Assembly (NCBI GenBank): GCA_046756945.1
Contig: JBHHXI010000047.1
Span: forward strand, 1-19,747
Reading direction: 5' to 3'
DNA from: JACZQZ01 sp046756945
GTDB taxonomy: Bacteria; Pseudomonadota; Alphaproteobacteria; Rhodospirillales; 2-02-FULL-58-16
DNA: 19,747 nucleotides
In this document: positions 13,804-19,747 of the stretch, in pieces
How positions within the stretch are numbered: the stretch's first letter is position 1
Layout: every line of letters starts with the position of its first letter
Notes under the pieces: model-generated
The model's input: only the letters and a program-made list of their open reading frames with translations
What the model was told of the DNA's origin: nothing
Databases searched by the model: none
Position numbers and translations under genes: made by a program

Positions 13804-15726
13804 ATGGGCGTGGAGCGGCACATCGACACCCCGACGGCGTCCGGCGGCCCGTCGCTTGCCGCCGGCGGCGCCGTCATCGAGTCCCATCTCGGGACCCTGC
13901 CCCCGGGCCCCGGCGTATACCGGATGATCAACGCCGCGGGCGACGTCCTTTACGTGGGCAAGGCGAAGAACCTGAAAAAGCGGGTGACCAGCTACACAAA
14001 GGTGGCCCGCATGTCCACCCGGATGCGGCGCATGGTGGCGGAAACGGCGGCCATGGAGTTCGTCACCACCCATACAGAGGCCGAGGCCCTGCTTCTCGAG
14101 GCCAATCTGATCAAGCGCTTCGCGCCGCGCTATAACATCCTGCTGCGCGACGACAAGTCCTTTCCCTCCATCGTGCTCACCGGCCACCATCCGTTCCCGC
14201 AGATCCTGAAGCACCGCGGCGCCCGCGGCCGCAAGGGCGAGTACTTCGGACCCTTCGCCTCGGCCGGGGCGGTGAACCAGACCCTGGCCGTGCTGCAGCG
14301 GGCGTTCCTTCTCAGATCGTGCACGGATTCCGTGTTTGCGGGCCGCGCCCGGCCCTGTCTGCTGTATCAGATCAAGCGCTGCTGCGCGCCGTGCGTGGGC
14401 AAGATCGACGAGGCCGATTACGCACTCCTGGTCGATCAGGCCCGCGCCTTCCTGCGCGGGGAAAGCCGGGAGATCCAGAACACCCTGGCCCGGCGCATGC
14501 AGGACGCGAGCGACGCCCTGGCCTTCGAAAAGGCGGCCGAATACCGCGACCGCATCGGGGCGCTGACGCGCATCCAGGCCCACCAGGACATCAACCTGGC
14601 CGGCATCGGGGAGGCCGACGTGATCGCCGCCCACCAGGCGGGCGGGCACACCTGCATCCAGGTGTTCTTCTTCCGCGCCGGGCGCAACTTCGGCAACCGC
14701 GCGTACTTTCCCAGCCACGCCCGCGACGACGACGCGGCCCGCGTGCTGGAGGCCTTCATCGGCCAGTTCTATGAAGACAAGCTGCCGCCCCGGCTGGTGC
14801 TGGTCAGCCACCGCATGGCGAACCAGGCGGTGCTGGGCGAAGCCCTGTCCGTGCGCGCCGGGCGCCGGGTCCGGCTGACCTGTCCCGAGCGCGGCGGCAA
14901 GCGTCAACTGGTGGCCCACGCCACGGCCAACGCCCGCGACGGCCTGGGCCGGCGCCTGGCGGAGAGCGCGTCGCAGCGCCGGCTGCTCGAGGGCCTGTCC
15001 AGGACCCTGGACCTGGAGGCGCCGCCCGAGCGCATCGAGGTCTTCGACAACAGCCATGTCTCCGGCGCCCAGGCCGTCGGCGCCATGGTCGTCGCCGGAC
15101 CCAAGGGCCTGATGAAAAACGCGTACCGAAAGTTCACCATCCGCGGCGCCGCCGCCGGGGAGGACGCCGGCGGCGGTGGATTTTCCCCGGGCGACGATTA
15201 CGCCATGATGCGCGAGGTGCTCACCCGCCGGTTCTCCCGCGCCCTGAAGGAGACTCCGGACCGCACCGGCGGCCAGTGGCCGGACCTGGTCCTCATCGAC
15301 GGCGGGGCGGGCCAGCTAAGCGTTGCGCTGGACGTGTTCCAGGAGCTGGGGATCGACGACGTGGCGGTGGCCGCCATCGCCAAGGGGCGGCGGCGCAAGG
15401 CCGGGCGCGAGCGCATATTCCTGCCCGGCCGTGCGCCCGTTACCTTGGACTCGCGCGACCCCATCCTGTATTTCCTGCAGCGCCTGAGGGACGAGGCGCA
15501 CCGCTTTGCCATCGGCGCGCACCGGGCGAAGCGGACCAGGAAGCTGGCCCGCTCGGCGCTGGACGCCATTCCCGGCATCGGCGCCAAGCGCAAGAAGGCC
15601 TTGTTGCACCACTTCGGCGCGGCGCGTGCCGTCGCCCAGGCCGGCCGCGCCGACCTGGAGGCCGTCGACGGCATCAGCACGGCGATGGCCAATAACATCT
15701 ATGACTGGTTTCATCCCCGGGGGTAA
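13804..15726 (+). CDS. uvrC: UvrABC system protein C (excinuclease subunit)
   Basis: UvrC makes both incisions around damage located by UvrA and UvrB in nucleotide excision repair. The 640-residue protein has the GIY-YIG nuclease for the 3' cut (about 33-112, GVYRMI and LYVGKAKNLKKRV), a Cys-rich CCAPCVG segment (193-199) and a UVR/UvrB-binding motif (about 222-258, ALAFEKAAEYRDR). It also has the RNase H-like nuclease for the 5' cut (about 400-545, with DNSHVSGAQAVGAMV and DLVLIDGGAGQL) and tandem helix-hairpin-helix motifs (about 585-638, IPGIGAKRKKALL). Family similarity begins near residue 23, so the first 20 or so residues are variable. No ribosome-binding site precedes the ATG, and no alphaproteobacterial LexA box (GTTC-N7-GTTC) was seen upstream. 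Confidence 0.97.
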   Translation: MGVERHIDTPTASGGPSLAAGGAVIESHLGTLPPGPGVYRMINAAGDVLYVGKAKNLKKRVTSYTKVARMSTRMRRMVAETAAMEFVTTHTEAEALLLEANLIKRFAPRYNILLRDDKSFPSIVLTGHHPFPQILKHRGARGRKGEYFGPFASAGAVNQTLAVLQRAFLLRSCTDSVFAGRARPCLLYQIKRCCAPCVGKIDEADYALLVDQARAFLRGESREIQNTLARRMQDASDALAFEKAAEYRDRIGALTRIQAHQDINLAGIGEADVIAAHQAGGHTCIQVFFFRAGRNFGNRAYFPSHARDDDAARVLEAFIGQFYEDKLPPRLVLVSHRMANQAVLGEALSVRAGRRVRLTCPERGGKRQLVAHATANARDGLGRRLAESASQRRLLEGLSRTLDLEAPPERIEVFDNSHVSGAQAVGAMVVAGPKGLMKNAYRKFTIRGAAAGEDAGGGGFSPGDDYAMMREVLTRRFSRALKETPDRTGGQWPDLVLIDGGAGQLSVALDVFQELGIDDVAVAAIAKGRRRKAGRERIFLPGRAPVTLDSRDPILYFLQRLRDEAHRFAIGAHRAKRTRKLARSALDAIPGIGAKRKKALLHHFGAARAVAQAGRADLEAVDGISTAMANNIYDWFHPRG

Positions 15727-15757
15727 ACTGCGGCGGCGCGATGATGCGGAACACGCC

Positions 15758-16378
15758 ATGCCGGTTAACCTGCCCAATATCCTGACGATCACGCGGATCG
15801 TCGCCATTCCCGTGGTTGTCGGGCTGCTGTTCATGGGTCCTCCCGTGGGCAACTGGCTGGCCCTGGCGGCGTATACCTATGCCTGCGTTACCGACTTTCT
15901 CGACGGCTACATCGCCCGCGTCCGGGGGCAGCAGTCCACCTTCGGGCGGTTCCTGGACCCGGTGGCGGACAAGCTGTTGGTGGCGTCGGTGCTGCTCAGC
16001 GTGGTCGGATTCAACCACATCGGCGGGCTCACCCTGTTGCCGGCGGCGGTCATCCTGTGCCGCGAGATCCTGGTGTCGGGGCTGCGCGAGTTCCTCGCCG
16101 AGGTCCGGGTGGGCGTCCCCGTGACCCGTCTGGCCAAGTGGAAGACGACGGTGCAGATGGTGACGTTGGGGTTTCTCATCGTCGGCCCGGCGGGCCCCGA
16201 TTTCGGCCCGGTCACGACCACCGAAATCGGCGTCTACGGCCTGTGGGCGGCGGCGATCCTGACCATGATCACCGGCTACGATTACCTGCGCGCCGGGTTG
16301 AAGCACATCACCGAAACCGACGCGCCGGCCGAGCGCAAGGCGGTGAAGGCGGCCAAGCCGGCGGGAAACACCGGTTGA
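15758..16378 (+). CDS. pgsA: CDP-diacylglycerol-glycerol-3-phosphate 3-phosphatidyltransferase
   Basis: PgsA is an inner-membrane enzyme that makes phosphatidylglycerol phosphate from CDP-diacylglycerol and glycerol 3-phosphate, the committed step to phosphatidylglycerol and cardiolipin. The 206-residue protein starts MPVNLPNILTITRI, the usual N-terminus, and has several membrane segments (about 14-26, 33-47, 73-96, 141-155 and 168-185). The CDP-alcohol phosphatidyltransferase motif DGX2ARX8GX3DX3D is complete: Asp49-Gly50, Ala53-Arg54, Gly63, Asp67 and Asp71. The C-terminus is a Lys/Ala-rich tail. It follows uvrC by 31 nt, a pairing frequent in Proteobacteria. Confidence 0.96.
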   Translation: MPVNLPNILTITRIVAIPVVVGLLFMGPPVGNWLALAAYTYACVTDFLDGYIARVRGQQSTFGRFLDPVADKLLVASVLLSVVGFNHIGGLTLLPAAVILCREILVSGLREFLAEVRVGVPVTRLAKWKTTVQMVTLGFLIVGPAGPDFGPVTTTEIGVYGLWAAAILTMITGYDYLRAGLKHITETDAPAERKAVKAAKPAGNTG

Positions 16379-16450
16379 TTTTCCGGGACACGTGACCAAT
16401 TACTGTCGATCGTCGGCACGGTATCGGGCCGGAGAGGAGAGAGTTCACCG

Positions 16451-16972
16451 ATGAAGACCTTCGGCGTGGTGGGATGGAGCGGCAGCGGCAAGACGACGCT
16501 CGTGGTCAAGCTGTTGCCCGAGTTGATCGGCCGCGGTCTTTCGGTGTCGACCATGAAGCACACCCACCACAACTTCGACATCGACCGGCCGGGAAAGGAT
16601 TCATACGAGCACCGCAGCGCCGGGGCCGGCGAGGTGCTGCTGGCGTCCTCGGCGCGCTGGGCGCTGTTGCACGAGGTCCGCGACAATCCCGAGCCCGAAA
16701 TGGACGCGCTGATCGGGCGCATGGCGCCGTGCGACCTGGTGCTCATCGAGGGATTCAAGCGCCACCGCCACCCCAAGGTCGAGGTCTACCGCGCCGCCAA
16801 CGGCAAGGCGCTCCTGTGCCGGGAAGACCCGACCGTGCTGGCGGTGGCCAGCGACGGACCCCTGCCCGACGCGCCCGTGCCGGTGCTCGATCTCAACGAT
16901 GTCCCCGCGGTCGCCGATTTCATCGTCGAACACTGCGGGCTGGGGGGGAAGAGCAGGGATGGGCTCGTTTAA
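16451..16972 (+). CDS. mobB: Molybdopterin-guanine dinucleotide biosynthesis protein B
   Basis: MobB is a GTP-binding accessory protein that assists MobA in attaching GMP to molybdopterin. The 173-residue product has a Walker A P-loop at GWSGSGKTT (8-16), KHTHHNFDID (36-45), DLVLIEGFK (95-103) and PKVEVYR (108-114), all typical of MobB. The ribosome-binding site GGAGAGGAGAG lies just upstream. It overlaps moeA by 14 bp. mobA is not in this window. Confidence 0.95.
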   Translation: MKTFGVVGWSGSGKTTLVVKLLPELIGRGLSVSTMKHTHHNFDIDRPGKDSYEHRSAGAGEVLLASSARWALLHEVRDNPEPEMDALIGRMAPCDLVLIEGFKRHRHPKVEVYRAANGKALLCREDPTVLAVASDGPLPDAPVPVLDLNDVPAVADFIVEHCGLGGKSRDGLV

Positions 16973-18215
16973 GGACGACTGTTTCGCCTTCGGCGCCGAG
17001 TTGACGCCGCTTGGCGACGCGCTGTCCATGCTGGCGGCCAGGCTGAGCCCGGTGACCGGCACCGAGACCGTTTCCCTGCGCGCCGCCCTGTTGCGCACCC
17101 TGGCCGAGGACGTGGTGGCGCCGCGCGACGTGCCGCCCCACGACAACACGGCGGTGGACGGATATGCCGTGTTCTTCGACGACCTGAAGACAGACACCGA
17201 GACCCGGCTGCCGGTGACCGGGCGCATCACCGCCGGCCATCCCCTGGACCGCGCGGCGCGGCGCGGCGAGGCCCTGCGCGTATTCACCGGCGGGCTGATG
17301 CCGGAAGGGCCGGACACGGTGTTCATGGAGGAGGATTGCGACACCGACGGGGAACAGGTGATCCTCAAGCCGGGAATCACGCGCGGCGCCAACCGGCGCT
17401 TCCACGGCGAGGATGTCCGGGCCGGCTCCGTGATCATCCGCTCGGGAAGGCTTCTCAGGGCCCAGGAGATCGGCCTCGCCGCGTCGGTCGGCCGTTCCGG
17501 GGTCACGGTCCGCCGGCGGCTGAGGACGGCCGTGCTGTCCACCGGCGACGAGGTGTGCGACCCCGGCGGCGAGGCGCCGCCGGGGTGCATTTTCGACGCC
17601 AACCGCTACACCATCATGGGGCTTCTGGAGGGTCTGGGGTGCGCGGTCACGGACCTGGGCATCCTGCCCGACACCATGGACGCCATCCGCGACGCCCTGG
17701 CCGGGGCGGCGGACACACATGACCTCATCATCACCTCGGGCGGCATGTCGCGGGGCGAGGAGGACCACGTCAAGGAGGCCGTCGAATCCCTGGGCACCCT
17801 TCACTTCTGGCGCCTGGCCATCAAGCCGGGCCGTCCCATCGCCCTGGGCACCGTGGGCGGGACGACCTTCGTCGGGCTCCCCGGCAATCCGGTGGCGGTG
17901 ATGGTCACCTTCATGCGCATCGCGCGCCCCGTGGTGCTTCTGCTGTCCGGGCGCTCGGACATCGAACCGCCCCTTTTCCGGGTCCGCGCCGGCTTCGACT
18001 TCAAGAAGAAGCTGGGCCGCCGCGAATGGCTGCGCGCCCGTCTGGTGACCGACGCCGACGGCGGCGTGACCGCGATCAAGCACCCCGCCGCGGGCGCCGG
18101 CATCCTCACCTCGATGGTGGAATCGGATGGCCTGATCGAACTGCCCGAGGACCAGGGCGCCCTGGCCGAGGGAACCATGGTCGATTTCCTTCCCTTCGCC
18201 GAGGTGACCCGATGA
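16959..18215 (+). CDS. moeA: Molybdopterin molybdenumtransferase
   Basis: MoeA inserts molybdate into adenylated molybdopterin, giving active molybdenum cofactor. The start chosen is the ATG at 16959, preceded by GGGGGGAAGAG; an upstream in-frame ATG at 16899 would add 20 unconserved residues deep inside mobB. The 418-residue protein shows DNTAVDGYAV (62-71), FTGGLMPEGPDTV (109-121), STGDEV (194-199), ITSGGMSRGEEDHV (258-271), KPGRPIALG (289-297) and GLPGNPVAVMVTF (306-318). These match the family domains, including the molybdopterin-binding MPTb fold (about 180-330). The final 80 residues form the usual C-terminal domain. The stop overlaps the moaD start by 4 bp. Confidence 0.96.
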   Translation: MGSFKDDCFAFGAELTPLGDALSMLAARLSPVTGTETVSLRAALLRTLAEDVVAPRDVPPHDNTAVDGYAVFFDDLKTDTETRLPVTGRITAGHPLDRAARRGEALRVFTGGLMPEGPDTVFMEEDCDTDGEQVILKPGITRGANRRFHGEDVRAGSVIIRSGRLLRAQEIGLAASVGRSGVTVRRRLRTAVLSTGDEVCDPGGEAPPGCIFDANRYTIMGLLEGLGCAVTDLGILPDTMDAIRDALAGAADTHDLIITSGGMSRGEEDHVKEAVESLGTLHFWRLAIKPGRPIALGTVGGTTFVGLPGNPVAVMVTFMRIARPVVLLLSGRSDIEPPLFRVRAGFDFKKKLGRREWLRARLVTDADGGVTAIKHPAAGAGILTSMVESDGLIELPEDQGALAEGTMVDFLPFAEVTR

Positions 18216-18463
18216 AGATCGTCTACTTCGCCTGGATGCGCGAGAAGGCCGGCGTCGGCGAGGAAGAGGTGAGCCCGCCGCCCGGGGTGAAGGACGTGCG
18301 CGGCCTGATCGACTGGCTCAGGGGCCGCGGCGGCGGTTACGCCGAAGCCGTCGCCGACCTCTCGGTGGTGCGCGTCGCGGTCAACCAGGAATATGTTACA
18401 CTGGACCATCCGGTGACGGCGGAGGACGAGGTCGCCCTGTTCCCGCCGGTGACCGGCGGGTAG
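18212..18463 (+). CDS. moaD: Molybdopterin synthase small subunit (sulfur carrier)
   Basis: MoaD is a ubiquitin-fold sulfur carrier. Its C-terminal Gly-Gly is converted to a thiocarboxylate that donates sulfur to cyclic pyranopterin monophosphate. The 83-residue product has the expected length, VAVNQEYV (55-62), EVALFPPVTGG (73-83) and the terminal Gly-Gly at the exact C-terminus. The start is the ATG overlapping the moeA stop (ATGA). moaE follows 15 nt later, so the two subunits are made together. Confidence 0.95.
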   Translation: MKIVYFAWMREKAGVGEEEVSPPPGVKDVRGLIDWLRGRGGGYAEAVADLSVVRVAVNQEYVTLDHPVTAEDEVALFPPVTGG

Positions 18464-18478
18464 CCGGAGCGTGAGGCC

Positions 18479-18943
18479 ATGATCCGCGTGCAGCGCGAGA
18501 ATTTCGACCTGGCCGCCGAGGTGGCGCGCATGACCGGGGGCAACCACGGGATCGGCGGCGTCTGCGCCTTCGTCGGCCTGGTCCGCGACGTGGCCGGGGA
18601 CCAGCCGGTGGCGGCGATGACGCTCGAGCATTACCCGGCGATGACCGAGAAGGCGCTGGCCGCCATCGAGGCGGAGGCGCGCGGCCGCTGGCCGCTGGAA
18701 GACTCCCTGATCATCCACCGGTACGGCCGGCTCGAGCCCGGCGATCCCATCGTGCTCGTGGCCGTGGCCTCGGCCCACCGCCAGGCGGCCTTCGAGGCCT
18801 GTCAATTCCTCATCGACTGGCTCAAGACCAAGGCCCCGTTCTGGAAGCGCGAGGACACCGGGGACGGGACCCGGTGGGTAGAGGCCCGCGCCTCCGACGA
18901 TCATGCGACGCGGCGCTGGCGCCGCGGCAAGGCGGCGGGTTAG
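18479..18943 (+). CDS. moaE: Molybdopterin synthase catalytic subunit
   Basis: MoaE forms the heterotetrameric molybdopterin synthase with MoaD and builds the dithiolene of molybdopterin. The 154-residue product has FVGLVRD (31-37), LEHYPAMTEKAL (49-60), HRYGRLEPGD (80-89), ASAHRQAAFEAC (97-108) and KTKAPFWKRE (116-125). Lys116 and Lys123 correspond in spacing to the catalytic Lys119 and Lys126 of E. coli. A GGAG..GAGG ribosome-binding stretch precedes the ATG. moaA and moaC, which make the MoaE substrate, are not in the window. Confidence 0.97.
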   Translation: MIRVQRENFDLAAEVARMTGGNHGIGGVCAFVGLVRDVAGDQPVAAMTLEHYPAMTEKALAAIEAEARGRWPLEDSLIIHRYGRLEPGDPIVLVAVASAHRQAAFEACQFLIDWLKTKAPFWKREDTGDGTRWVEARASDDHATRRWRRGKAAG

Positions 18944-18985
18944 GCGCCGCCCGGTGCTTCCCTTCAACGCCGGGTGGGACGGACA

Positions 18986-19747
18986 ATGACCGAGGACGGG
19001 CCGGTAAAGGCCTACAGGAACGTGCCCTTCCTGAACAGCCGGGAGGCCAGGCCGCTACGCATCCTGTCGGAATACCTGGAGCCGGACGCCCGCTTCGAGG
19101 ACCTGGAGGTCAGCGACACCATCGTCTTCTTCGGCTCGGCGCGCATCCCGCCGCGCGACGACGCCGCCGCCCGGCTGGAGGCGGCGCGCACCCACGGCGG
19201 CGACGTGGCGGCGGCCGAGAAGTGGCTCTCCATGTCCCGCTATTACGAGGACGCCCGGGAACTGGCCGGGCGCCTGACCGAATGGTCGAAGGGCCTCAAG
19301 GGGCGGCAGCGCCGCTTCGTCGTGTGCACCGGCGGCGGCCCCGGAATCATGGAGGCCGCCAACCGGGGCGCCTCCGAGGCCAAGGGGATGAACGTCGGCC
19401 TCACCATCTCCATCCCCGGCGAACCCCACAACAACCCGTTCATCACCCGCGAGCTGTCGTTCGAGTTCCACTACTTCTTCATGCGCAAGTTCTGGTTCAC
19501 CTACCTGGCCAAGGCGCTGGTGATCTTCCCCGGCGGCTTCGGCACGCTGGACGAGTTTTTCGAGATCATGACCCTGGTCCAGACCCGCAAGCTGACGAAA
19601 AAGATCCCCATCGTGATGTACGGCAAGACGTTCTGGGACGACGTGATCGACTTTGACGCCCTGGTCCGGTACGGGACCGTCGACGCCGAGGACCTGGACC
19701 TTTTCATGCGCACCGATTCGGTGGACGAGGCCTTCGACTTCCTGTCC
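18986..19747 (+). CDS. LOG family protein (TIGR00730-like), cut by window edge
   Basis: The frame is open from the ATG at 18986 to the last base (254 codons, no stop), so the C-terminus is missing. It encodes a Rossmann-like protein of the LOG / 'lysine decarboxylase-like' family. The signature GGGPGIMEAANRGA lies at 116-129 and PGGFGTLDE at 182-190, the two motifs of nucleoside 5'-monophosphate phosphoribohydrolases. Members cleave the base from nucleotides such as AMP or cytokinin ribotides; true lysine decarboxylase activity is not expected. The domain begins near residue 44 (DTIVFFGSARIPP), and residues 1-43 are an N-terminal extension typical of the longer bacterial forms. A helical insert (about 57-100) precedes the nucleotide-binding part. 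It lies 42 nt after moaE, so it may be co-transcribed with the molybdenum cofactor genes. Confidence 0.92.
   Translation, partial: MTEDGPVKAYRNVPFLNSREARPLRILSEYLEPDARFEDLEVSDTIVFFGSARIPPRDDAAARLEAARTHGGDVAAAEKWLSMSRYYEDARELAGRLTEWSKGLKGRQRRFVVCTGGGPGIMEAANRGASEAKGMNVGLTISIPGEPHNNPFITRELSFEFHYFFMRKFWFTYLAKALVIFPGGFGTLDEFFEIMTLVQTRKLTKKIPIVMYGKTFWDDVIDFDALVRYGTVDAEDLDLFMRTDSVDEAFDFLS

Noticed and set aside
16379..16450. A promoter or riboswitch before mobB
   Set aside because: TTGATT with a poor AATTAC 17 nt later was the best candidate. The 72-nt gap is too short for a Moco riboswitch, and no such structure was seen.
16899..16958. Extended moeA start inside mobB
   Set aside because: The extra 20 residues are unconserved, and the ATG at 16959 has a good ribosome-binding site and matches the family N-terminus.

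Overview
The window is a GC-rich stretch (by eye about two thirds G+C) of what looks like an alphaproteobacterial chromosome, probably Rhodospirillales-like. This rests on gene order (rplU-rpmA-obgE-proB-proA-nadD-rsfS-rlmH-gpmI-murein hydrolase activator-ctpA-divergent polysaccharide deacetylase-rppH, then uvrC-pgsA-moaD-moaE) and on protein features typical of that class, such as a long Lys/Ala-rich tail on L21. Apart from a truncated tRNA at the left edge, every gene is on the + strand, and the genes are tightly packed, with several 4-bp ATGA overlaps.

Layout. Positions 1-53 (minus strand) hold the 5' half of tRNA-Ser(CGA). It is divergent from a strong sigma70-type promoter (TTGACA, 16 nt, TATAGT) that drives rplU-rpmA, and that pair ends at a textbook intrinsic terminator. 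obgE-proB-proA-nadD-rsfS-rlmH-gpmI (1147-7936) combines ribosome assembly and modification (ObgE, RsfS, RlmH), proline synthesis (ProB, ProA), NAD synthesis (NadD) and glycolysis (GpmI). The block 7938-12422 is mostly envelope related: a periplasmic EnvC-like activator with a degenerate LytM domain, a CtpA protease, a membrane-anchored divergent polysaccharide deacetylase, and the RNA pyrophosphohydrolase RppH. An SDR with a pteridine-reductase-type Asp/Tyr/Lys active site follows (12538-13314), possibly from a leaderless transcript.

The only long gene-free stretch is 13315-13803. It is not ordinary spacer. It holds a nested imperfect stem-loop, a terminator-like hairpin with a T run, a roughly 50-bp island that is about three quarters A+T, a perfect DnaA box (TTATCCACA) and several near-matches on both strands. 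It is the best candidate for something undescribed: a replication origin or other DnaA-controlled site, possibly beside a small RNA gene.

Downstream are uvrC (nucleotide excision repair), pgsA (phosphatidylglycerophosphate synthase), a molybdenum cofactor cluster (mobB-moeA-moaD-moaE, with the MoaD/MoaE pair forming molybdopterin synthase) and a LOG-family nucleotide phosphoribohydrolase-like gene that runs off the right edge. No insertion sequence, phage gene, CRISPR array or obvious foreign island is visible. Most of the window is conserved housekeeping sequence.
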